Origin: Symbiodinium natans
Taxonomy: Eukaryota > Sar > Dinophyceae > Suessiales > Symbiodiniaceae
Assembly: GCA_905221605.1 (NCBI GenBank)
Contig: CAJNDS010002323.1
Coordinates: 233,501-297,500, forward strand
Length of the DNA: 64,000 nucleotides
Reading direction: 5' to 3'
Part shown: in pieces, positions 9,641-23,177 of the stretch
How positions within the stretch are numbered: position 1 is the first letter of the stretch
How the letters are laid out: each line of letters opens with the position of its first letter
Program-made: the position numbers and the translations under genes
Notes under the pieces: generated by a model
What the model saw: the letters and a program-made list of their open reading frames with translations, nothing else
Databases searched by the model: none
What the model was told of the DNA's origin: nothing

Positions 9641-12336
9641 CTCAAACCCTTTAACAACCCAGACCCCTGAAAGGGCCTACCCCAAACCCTCCCCGGTCTC
9701 AACAAACCCTGACGCAAGTCCTCAGGGCTTTGCAGTTTCACTACTAGGGTTGAAGATTTCAGGGTTTCATGCTTTAGGCGATTCAGCATCCTGCCGGGGG
9801 AAACTTGCAGGCTGAGGCGGCCCCAGCTTTCGGGCATTAGGGTCTTACGGGCTGATGGGGTTGAGCTGCGGCGGATATTTGGGGTTTTGGGCTTAGGACT
9901 CATCCTCCCAGGGCCTACAAAGCTACAAAGCCTAAAGCCTAAATCCTAAACCTCCACTAAGCTTTAAAACCCTCGAGTTTCGTTTCTCCTTCGGCACGTA
10001 CCCCAAAACACGACAGCCTCAACCATGAGAAGGCCAATGAAGGCGCGTCGTCCAGAATATTTGCATCAACGTTCCGCCCAAGACTTTTGATACATGCTTG
10101 TACATTTAGTTGCTGCACCAGGTCGAAAGACCATGTAAACCCATGGGCAAGACGTCCATACCGGGACTTATCGAAGTCTGAGGATGTAATCCTTGAAGTT
10201 CTTCAGGGACACCGCTCGCGCATATTTGCATGGCGTCACCGAGCGTGAGGTCATAGCCGAGGCAAAAGTAGGGTCGTAGTATGGAAGGTAAACGACAAGC
10301 ATAAAACCAATCCTCCGCAATGTATAAGTCTTGGTCTCGTGGGATTTTCCAGGTCACCCAGCGCTGGCTGCCCCAGTCTCGCCCAAGCACTACCCACTAC
10401 CATGGATATCCCAAAGGGCCCGGAGGTTCGGCTTTTACTCGAAACCGCCCCTGGAACACTACCCTCAACCCTGAAGCCCTGAGACGCGAAACCTTTGTCA
10501 CATTCTAAAGTTCGGTCCGACCAGGAATCATCCAGGGGGGTAAAACATTTAGTGCGCAAACCCTAAGGTCTAAAACCGGAACCTCAAAACTCAAAACCTT
10601 TGGAACCCAAACCTAAATCCACATTCCTTGACAGCAACCCAGGACATGCTGTGAATCTGTTGAATTCGTCAATGGCAGGCCGTTGCCACCTGAAGAAAAG
10701 AAGCAACACAAAAGAAAACCTAAAGTCCTGATCCCAAGCCCATAAACAAGCGGAAGCCCCAAAACCAAACTCCCCTAAAGCAAAAACCCAATCAAGACTC
10801 TAACGCCCAACCCCAAACGAAGACTCCCGCGCCTCGCATTGAGCCAGGCGACAGGATCAAAGGCCTCCGAGCTCTGAAAGCAGGTTTTTTGGGTTTAGGG
10901 TTTTGGGTTTAGGTTTCAGGGATTTAGGGTTTAGGCTAGGGTTCAAGGGTTAAACCGTCGAGGTTGTTTTTTATGCGGCTGACTCGTTGAAAAGTCGAGG
11001 TGCATATGGGGCAATGTAGCAACACTCGTTCCTCCTACAGGTATATGTTAGGATGAAACCCAAAATCAAAAATCCTACACTGCAATGATGAAGGCAAGCA
11101 CGGCTCTACTGCGTCCGGTATTCCCTCCTAAGCTCGCGACAGTCTTTAGTTAGTTTCAGGTTAAGGTTTCGCCCTTAATTGTCTTTGAAGCGATCAAACC
11201 AAGAAAGCTTCCCCCTGCCCAGCATCCGCATCGAACGGAAGTTGCCAGATCAAAGCCCGGTGAGCCCAGCAGTCACCTCTTCCATTCCCTCCCGATGCGA
11301 GGAAACTATTAGTTGAAACACGTTGGGCATTCCGTGGCTCTTCTGTGTCAGGATCAGCCACCTCGGAGGTAATGGGTCTCCAAGCAGTGGAGGTATCGTC
11401 GCCACCACGCAAGCCAGCTACACCGGAGCATATCAGCCGCTGTTTTGCGAAACTCCTGGACGTCTATCCGAAGCTGCAGAGTGCAGACAGCCTGAGAGAA
11501 ACAACCAACCCAACTGCTGTAGAGTGCTTAAATAGGTCGTCGTGCAAATCGAACTGCCCATTGGGCCCAAGGGTTCCCTGTGCATGCGGTAGACTTGAAC
11601 TCCGAATGGAGCCGCAACTGAAAGCGAGCTTGCCAGGGACCCCGAGCCAGCTCTCCGTCCGGGACACGCAAACATTGTCAAGTTTTCACCCGAGCGCAAA
11701 AATGGCCAACAGTCAGGGCTTCGAAACTAATCTCGGACATTCGGAATCTCGGACCTCGAAGAACCAAATGACATCAAATGACTGGTATTGTGCAATGCCT
11801 TTTCGTATAATTGGCCAACAAAAGAATTAGAACTTCGAACGGCGAATGCACATGCACCCATATCCCAGTGTAAGTGTATACGTCCTTTGCCGTATACGCA
11901 TAACATACAACCGTCGTCGGTCCACGTCTGGCGTTCCGGAGTCTGAATTTCTGAGTCCTCGGTGTCCTGAGACAATCGGGAAATCGGGAATCTGGAGTCT
12001 GCATTCCGGAACTGGAACCCGAACTGGAACTACTGCATCCATGCCCGGAAAGGAAAGATGATTACGTCCCAGTGGCGAGTACAGGCCCAGTCTGGAGTTT
12101 AGGCTCTTTAGGGTTTCGGTTTCGGGTAGTCTTGGTCTGGGCCCGCGTTTCAAGCCTCAAACCCTAAACAAAGAAGGAAAAGCCTGAGCAGCCTAGGGCC
12201 TAGGTAAATGCCGCTGGCCTCTGTTGGAGAAGCGGAATGGAAGTCCTGCAACAAGGAGGTTTCTCAGAGGCTTCTGGGTTTTCCAGGGCCTGAACCGCCT
12301 TAAGCCCTAAACCATTGGGGCATCAGGGTTCCGTAA
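9641..12336. other. Gene-poor stretch
   Basis: Degenerate CCCTAAA words run to about 11 kb. From about 11.15 to 12.06 kb the texture is more ordinary. A 161-codon frame at 11345-11830 is open there but has no recognisable motif, and its antisense is also partly open. No gene is called. Confidence 0.45.
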
Positions 12337-12439
12337 CCCTAAACCCTAAACCCTAAACCCTAAGCCCTAAACCCTAAACCCTAAACCCTAAACCCTAAAC
12401 CCTAAACCCTAAACCCTGAACCCAACCCTAAACCCTAAA
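12337..12439. repeat. Interstitial telomeric array, C-rich strand
   Basis: About twelve CCCTAAA units with one CCCTAAG and one CCCTGAA variant, then two displaced units. Confidence 0.95.
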
Positions 12440-14681
12440 CGTAGGGAGACTCAGATGCACGGCGGAGCTTGTAGCCACAGTTGCGTTAGATGGAACTTAA
12501 GGAGACATTTACTGTATGGGGGGGGAGGCTAACCATACCGACAGCCCTGCACCAGGGAAGTGTTTTTGATCTGAGGGTCTAACGGTCTAACGTCACGGGG
12601 CTTAGGGGGTTATCGGTTATAGGCTTTCAGGGAAACGGGGTTTCAGGGAAACGGGGTTCAGGCAAGCCTGAACCGTCAGAAAGCCCCTGTAGTGCCTAAA
12701 TATCCAGAACCCAACCCCTAAGCCCTACCTAAAGACCCTAAACCCAGCAAACCTTAAACCCCATAACAAGGCTACAAGCCCTAAACCCTGAAAGCCCTGA
12801 AGCCCTGCGCCTCAACAACCAAGCGCTCAGGGCCCTCTGAAGCCATGCCGGGTCCAAGGGGCTTCAGGGCACGAGGCGAAGAGTTATTGAAAGCTCGTGG
12901 AGGGATTGTTTAGGGTTTAGGGTTTAGGGCTTCGGGTTTAAGGTTTAGGGTTCAGCTCTGTTGTTTTGGGGGGTGAGAGGGGTGGGCTCGGTGCATGATC
13001 TAGGTTGCTCGTGCTGCCGGCTCTAAAGCTGTAGAGTCGTTCTGGGCTGGTTGGGGTGCCAAGCTGCCTGTATCCAGGACTCTTTGCTAACCAACCAACC
13101 CTTAAAAATGAGGACCCTCGAAACAAAGTAGAAGAGCTTCTCTCTTCCAGGTTTAGGGCTGGGTGGGCGGGAGGGTTATTGCAAGCCCTAAACCCTAACC
13201 CTAAACCCTAAACCCTAAACTCGAACTGCTGGTGGGGCTGAAAGCCCTAAGAGGCCCAAACGAAGCCGGGAGCGGCGACGCTTTCCACGCATGCTGGGGG
13301 TTTAGGGTCTAGGGTTTAGGGTTTAGGGTTCAGGGTTTAGGGTTCAGGGTCTTTGGGGTTTCGGTTTGAAGACGTTTCGGGCTTGGGGTTTAGGACTGAG
13401 GGTTTCGGGCTGAGGGTTACTCACCGAGCTGGGAACCGAGACGAACTGAACTAAGAGTACACCCTTGCAGTAGGCTTGCTGTCTGAAGGGGATCGGACAT
13501 GATTACTCTAAACCTGATTACCCTAAACCCTTAACCCTAAACCCTAAACCCTAAATTCAAAGTCAGGGGCCCCAGGGTTGAGGGTCCGAGGTGTCATCTG
13601 CGGTGATTTCCGTCCAGGGCGGCTGCAGGCTTAGGGCCTAAAATATCCAGGCTTTTCAGGGGCCTAACACAAAAAGGGTGCCAGTCTTTTGTTGGAATGG
13701 AATGTACCACAAAACAGACCCCCCCCCCCCCACCAAAAAAAAACAACAACAGTGCGACCCGGCATCCTTTAACTGTTCGACTCGGTTGGCCCGTACAACC
13801 CTCGGAAGACATGTTCGCAAAATGAGAGCCTCCTAAGCTAGGCCAGGGAGAGGATCAACTCGGCCCAAGGGCCTGCCTCGTAGAAGGGGAAGGGCATGTA
13901 CGAAGACAGGGAGAACCAATTTTCCCCCATGTTTGGTGCATTGACCGACTCCCAACCCTGGGGAACCAAACGAAAAGGAGGGATGTTGAGAGCTGCGAGG
14001 CGAGTGCCTTCGACTGCCTGTGCGCCTCGAGTTTCGCAGCTCGTTGGATTAGGGCTGGGGGCTTGAAGCTAGGATGTTAACGCTAAAGTCTAGAACCGTC
14101 GCCCTAAACCCTAAACCCTAAAGTCCAATCCGATAAACAGGTAAACCCTAAACCCAGAGTAGCTTTCGGATTTTTAGTTTGGGGGCTTAGGCGTCGAGGT
14201 GCTCAGTTCACTGGGTGAAGCCCGATTTTGTCCCAAACAACCAAAAAGCTTAGGGCCGCTAGGATCTGGGGCGAAGCCTAGAGATCGTTTTGCTGTAGGC
14301 GGCGCGTGTCGGGCGGTATCAGACGCTTCGCAGCAGTCTGGCACATCTCAGGCTCCACCCTTAAAACCCTCTAGGCCCCAAAGTAACCTGGAAAAAACAG
14401 GCACCCCATACACCCTAAACCCTAAAGACCTTATAGACCCGAAACCTTGAAGAGCGGACTCTAAACAAAAAACCCTAGACCTGTTGAAAGGGGCTCAGAA
14501 GGAACAAGGGCCTGGGATCTTGAGATTGTGGTGCCCGAGCCCTCGTGCAAACTAGTGACATGAACTGTGGGGTTTAGGGTTTGCGTTCAGGGTTTGGGGT
14601 AGGGGCTTCGAGGGAGTACAGGGTCTTGCTCTCAAGGCTCATTTAAAGGTCCTCTTGCCCTCAAAGCAACACCTGTGCAGC
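12440..14681. other. Gene-free telomere-like background
   Basis: Short TTTAGGG runs (12907-12955, 13308-13352) alternate with CCCTAAA runs (13187-13222, 13530-13555, 14103-14125), so both orientations occur within two kilobases. A C run with adjacent A run lies at 13721-13742. No gene seen. Confidence 0.5.
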
Positions 14682-14745
14682 TTAGGGTTTAGGGTTTAGG
14701 GTTTAGGGTTTAGGGTTTAGGGTTTAGGGTTTAGGGTTTAGGGTT
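14682..14745. repeat. Interstitial telomeric array (TTTAGGG)8
   Basis: Eight perfect TTTAGGG units on the plus strand, ending abruptly in unique sequence. Confidence 0.97.
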
Positions 14746-17700
14746 CACCCAAGATTCTAAACCCTTAGCCTTCCAAACTCAAAAGCCATTGGCAACCTTC
14801 GAGATGGCCTCGTGCGCGCTTGGATCGGAAAATGGGCACTGGGAATCGTATCCCTTGCAGCGGCTAATATGGGCATTTCCCAACGTAGGATGGTATTTCA
14901 CAATATCCCGCAAAACAATGTAATCCGCTTTTTTGGAACCCCCACAAAGGGTACCCTTTCTTCGGAAACCCCCATATAGGGGCCTGTTGAACCGGAACTG
15001 AAGTTTTAGGATTTAGGGGTTCAAGCGGTTTTGGGTGTAGGGCGGCTTGGCCTATTGAAATAGGATGATGAAAGTAGGAACATTGTGAAGGCTCCCGTAT
15101 TAGCGGCCAGGCCTAGTGACTGAGCGGCCAGCTATACCTCGCGGTCAGTTTCGTGATCGCGAAGCTTGAAAGGATATCTCTTTGAGACCTTTTGTGGTCG
15201 GCATGGACCGTCAGGAAAACCTCTAGCATCCAGCCAAGCCAAGCTCTGCCCTGCCCAATCAGACCACGGTTCCATACGTGACGGTTTTAAATTTTAGGTC
15301 TCAGTCTTCTATAGGGATTTGGGTTTGGGGCGTCAAAATAAAGTACCCAGCACCCTAAACCCCAGATATTTGTCAATAAAACGGACAGCCCACGGACAGT
15401 TTGTGGGCTTTCTGCAAGGTACTATTAGATGGGTTAGAACTATGTAAGGGGTCTATGATCAACCCATCCAACTGAGACGGTCCTAAACTTTCAACCCTTC
15501 ATTGGTGGAACTGGCAGGGCCTGCACAGCGACGAGCACCTCGTCGCGCTTTTCGCTGACCGTCGCAAAATGCAGTGCAGGGCTCTCGTGCGCTTGTGACG
15601 CGTGGGGCTTCGGGTTTAGCTTAGGGTTTAGAAGTTTAGGGCCCTGGATCTTAGATCTAAGGAACCCCCAGCGTAAGCCTGTAATCTCAAGAGCAGCATC
15701 ACTCCCCTGGACCTAAATGTTTGTGGAAGGGGCTTCGGGCTCCCTTGCAGCGGCAAGCTTGGGTACCAAACCCAGAGGATCCAAAATGCCCAAAGTAGGT
15801 ATCAGTAGACTTTCGACCCCAAGGTACGTGTGATCTGGAAACTTGGGGTCCTAACCCTAAGCTCTGAACAACACCGAAAATACTATTGCCCTGATTCCTA
15901 CTGAACTTGTGATCCACGAGTTGCAGGGGCTGAGGCGAAGATTTGGCCACAGTAGACCCTAAAGCCTAAAGCCCTACACCCTAACCCTCCCTCCCATTCA
16001 ATCGCAAGCCCTAAGTGTTCCATAGGGTGTTGGTTGGCAGGACTGGGACGCGGAGCCCTGATTCCTGGAAAATAACAAGGCACCTGTGAGTGCGAAAATG
16101 GATGAAAATGGGCAGTTGGTGCTGCGGACACGCCCGAAGATCGTGCGATCTAAGCCTAGGGCTCAGGGTTGGGTATGGGGTATAGGGTTTAGTGCCTGAG
16201 GTTCCATTGAAACCCACAAGCCCCGAAACTTTGGCACAAAGCTTGAAAGGTGAACTCATGGGACTTACACTAACACCTTGAACTCCTGCACTCCCCATCT
16301 AAAGTACACATGAGCACAAACAAACACACACACACACACACATCGGAGTCTTGAAAGTCAATCGCATGCCCTCACACTCACATCTGCGGCCGATATCAAA
16401 GGCCAGACTCAGACCCCCAAGGAACCCTGCCACAGCCACTGTTCATGCCAGAGATGGGGGCTCTAAACTCAAAAGGCCCTATAAACCCTAAACCCCCGAC
16501 CGGGGCAAATAAATTTTGACCGCCAGGAGACGATGACGGGCACAACCCAAACTGGGACAGAAAACGAAGACCTGCGATCCAGGAGGACGAGTTTGGAGCA
16601 AAATAACATTGTGGAGAAGTGATGCCAGCACTAGTAACTAATACACATACTCAGACGCTTACGAATGCTGATTCAAAATGTGTTATGCTCTCGCGGGCAC
16701 ACAAAAGAGGGACTAGGGCTGAGGGTTCAGAGACTTCGGCCCTCTGATGCTAACCTACGCCAGATGCGCTCGCTGCAGATTTTCGGATGTGATGAACTGT
16801 TAGGCAGCAAGCGGCAAGCCGTATTTGGCAAGCCACCACGCCCTTGCCAAACACGCGGATGGCGGGGAGGGCCGCATTGAGGTGTAGCAGATTCGCATGG
16901 TTTAGGCTTCAGGGCCGTTGATGGACGGATCATGGTCAGCGCTTCTCCGGGTGCCAGGGTGTGTGTGTGTGTGTGCACTTTTGGGGTACCTATTGGAAAA
17001 CGGACACTTCTAATTACTTAGAGTACACCAAGAGGGGCCATAAGTTGGGCCCGCGCTCCACCCGCGGGAGAATCCTTTTTCAAACATAAAGCCAACAGAA
17101 AAGAGCAGCTTGAAAAGCGCTCCGCCTGTGCTGGCCGTGCATATGTCAAAAGCCAAGACACCCAAACCTTCAACGTGCAACCTAACATCATACCGCCGTA
17201 ACCCTCAAACCCTTTAAGTCGTCTCTGCCAAAGCCCCCCTCTCCCCCAACCTGCGACCTGTGTCGGCTCTGAAGCACACAGCGATGAGCCCTGTCGCCAC
17301 ACCGATCCGCTCAGGACCTTGGGGTTCAGGGTTCAGGGCTTAGGGTCTGGAAGGTGTTGTTTCCCAAGTCTGGCCGGGGCCCTAAGGCAATTCTGGGAGG
17401 TCAAGCTGCCGAAATCCGACGGCGTGTGCCGGCAAGCAGTGATTATGTGAACATTTGCCTTGTGGGGGTCCTCAGGGGAAGCGGAACCTATGAGGGGGAA
17501 ACGCTTCGTCGCAAAGAAGTGCATCATGGTGCATCTTTTTCTAAAACTCCGAAGAAACCTCAAGGAATTTCGAACGACAACAGCGCTAGTTAACTCCCCA
17601 TGCTAGAAACAAATTTTTCCAGTACCCTAAGAATGGCAGAGGCAGTTTTAGTGTTTCACTGGAGCCTAACCCTAAGCAAGAAAACGCGAACATTACTGGG

Positions 17701-19721
17701 CGTCCTTGTCTTGACCTCGGAAGCCCAAGATTAAGGGGTACTTAGGGCTGAGATGACAGCCATTCGGGCTTATAGGCCAAAGCCTAGCTGCTAAGCCCTT
17801 GGCCCCAACGCCTAAACCCTGAAGCCCGGGTACGGCTTCAAGGTCCAGGCCTCCACGACCGGCTGGACAGGAACTGAGCCTGGAGTTGCTCACGGCGCTC
17901 CTGCGGAGGTGTGCGACGACGCAGGACACTGGGGAGTGGTCTTGGAGTGATCCTGCTGTCTTGACATGCTCTCTTTCGACATGAAAACTTGGCTAGGCTT
18001 CTATAGATAACTTGCTCCAGTTGGCGTTGGTGAGGTCTGTGAATCTGGATGTCCTGGGTGTGGGATTTAAGTGCTATCTTCATGCGGAGCTCTTGCAAAT
18101 CCACCCCTTGGCTACTTGCAAAGATTTGGATCCTGCAGATTGCGGGGTCAAATTGTCGGAAACTCGCATTTGGTGGTTGTGCGCCTTGCGGTGCGTGTTT
18201 GAGCATCAGGTGTGACATGTACAGCATGGCTTGGCAGCATGTGGAGCACGTGCTTGCGAAACATGGTTTTCAATCGGTGACATGCGCAGCATGGTGCGCA
18301 GCAGTAAGATGCAATCTTGTCTGACAATTTTGCAGAGCGGAGAGAACCTGGTATCTGGCACAGCACTTCACCCGGCATTAGGTGGGTGTCTGCAACACCT
18401 GGGCTACACGATTCCCAAACAAACTACCTTCGACAGCGTTTCGAAAACGGATTACGTCGGCACAGCCAGCCTTTAACATGTCCAACATCGAAGCTACAAC
18501 ATTACCATAACAGCCCGGAAGATTCATACCATTCATGTAGCACATCATTCAATGACATCTACCTCAACATGGCCCACAGCGTGCAGAAGTGTACTGGCAT
18601 CCATTAAACCAATGAAGGTCTGTGTGTGCGCGTGTGTGTACAAGCCTGTGCTCCCCTGCACCTCGTTACACCCTTTTCTAAATAGGCAGAGGGCATAGTC
18701 TAATCGATTCTGCAGAGGTGGCCCGATCAACCAGACGAGGAGAACCGCGCGCAATGCTGCGGGGGATATTGACTTCCCCCTGAACCCTAGAAACCCAAAA
18801 AACCCTTAACCCCGAAACCCCCCCCCCTGGCCTGCTTCGCCTTAGCGTACCGGTTCTTCCGCAAGCCCTTTCGCTCCTGCTGGGTTTGGCGGGAAAGGGG
18901 GCCGTGGACCTCGAACCGTAAACCTGTAAAATGCCCGAGGCTGCGGGTTTAGGGTTAAACCCTAAACCCTCCAAAGGAGTTGATTCTGCTATAAACCCAA
19001 GGCCCTGAACCGCCCTATACCACCCAGACAGATGTGTGGAAGGACTCCCCCTAAAGCAGACTAAACCCTAAACACTGTTGTTTTGGGCCGGCTCAGGATT
19101 TGAGGTATTCTTGTAAGTAAAGTAGATGCTTTGCGTCGCAGTTTTCTTACGTGGCACAGTTCCTGCAATGAGATCATATCCTGGGAGTCTGTGCTACCCG
19201 CTTGCCTCCTATGACCAAAATGGGGCCATAGCCCTTTATTCAGATCAGCTATAGGTGACTTCTAAGTGTGTCTGAGAGCAGGGGTGACAGGCGCCTGACC
19301 TTCTCGACTTTGCTCTGGGAGCATCTTGGGAACCCTGAATCACAATATAATGATCTTTACTATCATCCCTAAACCCTAAACCCATTATACACCTTAAGCC
19401 ATGACAGCCCTATAGAGCCTAACGCGGGTCCTTCTTTCTTCGCTCTGCCAGGGTTCCTGGCACGGACTCGATGAGTCCGTCAATGCCGGTGTAATGCCTC
19501 GGATCTGAGGTTTGCAGGGTTTGGGAGTTTAGGGTTTGGGGTTTACGGCTTGGGGTTTAGGAGGTAATGCCTCAGGCGCGGGGTGGCTGGAAGGGGAAAC
19601 CAATCCTTCAAGGAACAAGACAATGAACACTTCCTCAACTCCATCAAGCCGGATTACAAGCCCCCCTCCAAGCTTTGGACCTTGTCCACAAGCTTTGGTG
19701 GTTAAGGCTGGAGGGGACACA

Positions 19722-19753
<32 letters not shown>

Positions 19754-20822
19754 AGACACCAGCATCCAACTTCGGACATCACAGAGACCTGAGCCACAAA
19801 AGCGTGTGCACCTGGCAACCCCAAGCCTCACGATGTGGGCATTTCCCAAGATTGGGGGCACCCGTTAGTCTAGGAACCCCTGACAGGGCACAACTGGAAA
19901 CCGAAACTTCCCACGACGGGTGCCAGTTTTGTTTTAATGGGGCTTGGGGCTTACGGGCGGGGCTTGTTTGTGTTTTTGTTTGCTGGGGGGTCAGGCTCCC
20001 TGTGTACAGCCCCGGCATATTGAAGGCTCATACAAGGGAATACAAGGAAAGTACTTCCTAAATTCCCTAGTAAGAACCGCAACCCCGAACCAAAGATAGG
20101 CGCCTGACGCCGCCTAACGAGAATGCACACTTCGGGTTTGGGCTTGAAGGATTCCGGTTGTGCAATGGGCTTTTTGGCTCTGAGGCTTACGCTTTGGCAA
20201 GGGAGCTACACAGGGAGTGCAGGGGGATACATAGTAGTGGTAGACATCCTGGTAGTCACATGGCCTCCTGCGTTAAGCCCCTGGCGACTCGATCTTCTGT
20301 CGGAGGTCCTGGTTGCTGTCCATGTAGAAGCGGAAGTCGCCCTGGCCGAGTCTTACAAAGGGGGGGGGGGCCTAAGATCCTAAGCCTTAGGGCATCCAGG
20401 CGTTCAGGACCAAGCCCTAAACCCCAGAAAGCTTGATTCCAGGGCTTAGGGTGCCTAGAAACCGTCAAGGCTTTAAGGGACCTTAGCGCTCCCGGGCCCA
20501 ATCCCTGAGCTCAAATTGGTCTCACTTTTTTGTCCATCCCTCCTACATAGACCCAAGCGTAACGTAAGAATAAAGAGAGTGCACTTTTGGTTTAAAAGGG
20601 CTTATGGAGGGAGCCTGAACCCTAAAAAGGCAAGAAGGGCCTACTCTGCGTCCTAGTAGGCTAGAGTGCCAACAAGGGCCCATGATCTTGATCTCCCCTC
20701 AACAACAGCGGGTTAGAATGATTTCCGAGCTTTCGGAGGAAGCGTCCAGGAAGCCCAAAAGCCCCATGAGCCTCAGGCGTTTAAGGGTTAGGGTTTGGGA
20801 GCTTTGGGGTTATTGGGGTTTG
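14746..20822. other. Gene-poor stretch
   Basis: Six kilobases without a supportable gene. Content includes a CA repeat (about 16325-16342), a GT repeat (about 16961-16975), a more ordinary segment at 17.9-18.7 kb whose frames carry no recognisable motif, and a 31-base G run (19722-19752). A perfect 8-bp stem with a 3-base loop (ACGGACTC/GAGTCCGT, about 19462-19480) is also present. Telomere-like words continue throughout. Confidence 0.45.
19722..19752. repeat. 31-base G homopolymer
   Basis: An uninterrupted run of 31 G, preceded by a GGGGACACAG lead-in. It forces glycine or proline repeats in the overlapping frames, so those frames are not genes. Assembly or sequencing accuracy is poor in such runs. 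Confidence 0.95.
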
Positions 20823-20913
20823 CCCTAAACCCTAAACCCTAAACCCTAAACCCTAAACCCTAAACCCTAAACCCTAAACCCTAAACCCTAAACCCTAAAC
20901 CCTAAACCCTAAA
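20823..20913. repeat. Interstitial telomeric array (CCCTAAA)13
   Basis: Thirteen perfect CCCTAAA units, one of the longest pure arrays in the window. About 570 bases downstream a TTTAGGG array lies in the opposite orientation, with MITE-2 copy a between them. Confidence 0.97.
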
Positions 20914-21131
20914 CGGCAACTCATGCACAAGGCGCGTCGTAGGTCTTCACATCGCCTTGGCTCCGTCGCAACGTGCAAGATCCCAACCCTAAACCCCCCA
21001 AACCGAAAATCTTGGCATAAGGTTCTGGAAGGATGTTGAGATCCCCATATCACGCCCACCCTTGAGGGCTCCTTGGCGCCCTTACTTACTGGCTGAGCAA
21101 GCAAGGCTTCAGTGCACTGACGATGTAGGTA

Positions 21132-21249
21132 CTTGGTAGCCGTCTTGTGGCCATTTACTGATTAGGGCACCTTTTTTGGGGTTAGTTCCTTTATGTAAGG
21201 GAACCATGAACGAAACAAAGGGGCCAAAGGGCACCATTGGGCTACCAAG
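21132..21249. mobile_element. MITE-2 copy a (118 bp), 4-bp target duplication
   Basis: Terminal inverted repeats are CTTGGTAGCC at the left and GGGCTACCAAG at the right. The internal sequence (AGGGCACCTTTTTTGGGG ... AAAGGGCACC) continues the inverted symmetry. Identical tetramers GGTA flank it (21128-21131 and 21250-21253). It is non-coding. Confidence 0.8.
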
Positions 21250-21479
21250 GGTATCCAGGGTGTAGGGTTGAGGATTTCACGGGCAGTTTCGTTACATGCT
21301 TCAAAGGGGACCCGTATATACCCCTTGTAAGGTTGCACCGGCTGTAGTGTGTGAGGCCCCGCCCCCCACCCCCCCCCGCCCCCTAGCGGAATGGGGAGGA
21401 GTTTAAATAAGTCTCAAAGGTGCAGCGATGCTCGGCAATTGCAAAACCCTCAAGAGCCCCAGATCATCTTAGGAATCAG

Positions 21480-21561
21480 GTTAGGGTTTAGGGTTTAGGG
21501 TTTAGGGTTTAGGGTTTAGGGTTTAGGGTTTAGGGTTTAGGGTTTAAGGTTTAGGATTTAG
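21480..21561. repeat. Interstitial telomeric array (TTTAGGG)8 plus variants
   Basis: Eight perfect TTTAGGG units followed by TTTAAGG and TTTAGGA variants. Confidence 0.95.
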
Positions 21562-22993
21562 GGTTTTGCAAAGCCTGCTCGGACACTTATGACTTATGAG
21601 GAAGTGCCTTTTGCAGATGTGAAGTCCAAGGGGAAACAGCGTCTGCCACCCGCAAGCAACAAGTACTCGGGAAGCAGGCGACACACACAACAGCTGCTGC
21701 GAGATTCCATTAAACCCTAAACCCTCAATTCTAAAACCTGAAAACCTAGAACCCAAACCCTGCAACCCTGAAACCCTAAAACCTTAGACCACGAACTCGA
21801 AGAGTCGGACTGCAATGTAAAAGCTACAACCCCAACACTCCCTGAAGGACCCCCCTTCCGTGTAGAGGGCACATCGAGTTCACAGGGCCTCTTGGGGGGT
21901 TTGGGATTTAGGGTTTAGGGGGGGTTGAGTAGCCCCCCACCCCTCCAATGTGCTGCTCGGAGGCCATTTTCAATCTCGACCTGACGGGGGCAAGCGAGCA
22001 TTGAAGGGAGCTGTGGTCCAAGTTCTCCAGGTCCCTCGAAGGACCAAAGGACTTTCACATGCTTATATCCACAACTGGTCCATATTTGCGATGTTGGGGG
22101 GAGGCGGGGGGGGGGGGGGGTCATCTTCATAGCAAGTGCTTTCATCTCCCTGTGTGGTTTAAAGCGTAAACCTGGGTGCTGCCGGGTGGCAATCTTCTTG
22201 CAGGTCTGGCTCAAGAACCACCTGCCACGAGGTATGCAGAGTAGAGGTTTTAGGGCTTAGGGTTTAGGGAGATCAGCATCTAGTAGTTCAGGGTGCTTGG
22301 GGTCTCAGAATTTGCGCGGCGTTGTCCTCTGTCTCTCTTTTTCTCCCTGTTTTGTGTTCCCTCTTTCCCTCTCAGGCTCTCGTCTCGGGTCTCCTCCACG
22401 AGAATTAGGCGGTTCAAGGCCTGCACCAATCTATATGATAAGAGGCACAAAGCCCTGAGCTGCTGAGTTTTTCGGCCGGGGCCCCCTCCACTCTAAGTAC
22501 TCCGAAGCCTTCGACGTCGAAGTTCTCCGGACATCTGAAACCCTATAGGGTTTGGAGGTTGCAGTTCGGATGAACCCCTAAACTCACCACCCTACAAACC
22601 CTAAGCCCTAAAACCCACGGTAACAGCCCCGAGTTCGACGCCCAAGCTTCACAGGGGTGCTTGCGGCATCGTACAGGGCACTCTAGGGAGGTCAAGGTAC
22701 GTGTGTGCGGGTCGATCTTAAGGTCTCACATGGGCAGCTTTTTAAGGGTTCTTATGGGTTTCGGAGGGGAACTACCCGGATTGTTTCTTTAGGAGGGGCG
22801 GAAACAAGCATTTTGATCAACTACCATATCTGTCAATTGCTCCCCCTAAACCCGAAACCGGTGTGGAGGCCATCTTCTTGCTCGCTGCGTTGGCGGCCGG
22901 GTGAGGATCAGTGCCCGCCGCTTGCGGCTCAGGGGGGGCCGAGGGCGCACGCGGTGGAGCAGATGCTCCTGGGGTTGAAGGGTTCCCCAAAGA
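21562..22993. other. Gene-free stretch
   Basis: Degenerate telomere-like words and G runs near 22096-22122. No coding frame is convincing. Confidence 0.5.
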
Positions 22994-23177
22994 GTCCATG
23001 TACCTAAGTAGGGAATACTTGGGTCTTAAAGTACTTCCTATACAAAGCCTTTGGGGCCAAGTATATAATAATAAGGTACATGTCCATGTACCTAAATAGG
23101 GAATACTTGGGCCTCAAAGTACTTCCTATATAAAGCCTTTGGGGCCCAAGTGTATAATAATAATAAGGTACATGGAC
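22994..23177. repeat. Tandem pair of a foldback element (88-96 bp units)
   Basis: Two tandem units begin GTCCATGTACCTAA at 22994 and 23082. The second ends in AGGTACATGGAC, the reverse complement of the start. Within each unit ACTTGGG and its complement CCCAAGT make a second inverted pair. The units differ at scattered sites and in the number of AAT repeats, so they have diverged since duplication. It resembles a third short non-autonomous element family arranged end to end. Confidence 0.8.

Noticed and set aside
11345-11830. 161-codon ATG frame
   Set aside because: No recognisable motif, biased Ser/Thr/Pro composition and an antisense frame also open. Not enough for a gene.
19462-19480. Hammerhead-ribozyme-like core (GATGAGTCC)
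   Set aside because: The required GAAA strand and closing stems are absent. It is just an 8-bp hairpin.
19529-19868. 110-codon frames on both strands
   Set aside because: Held open by the G homopolymer (poly-Gly/poly-Pro). Artefact.
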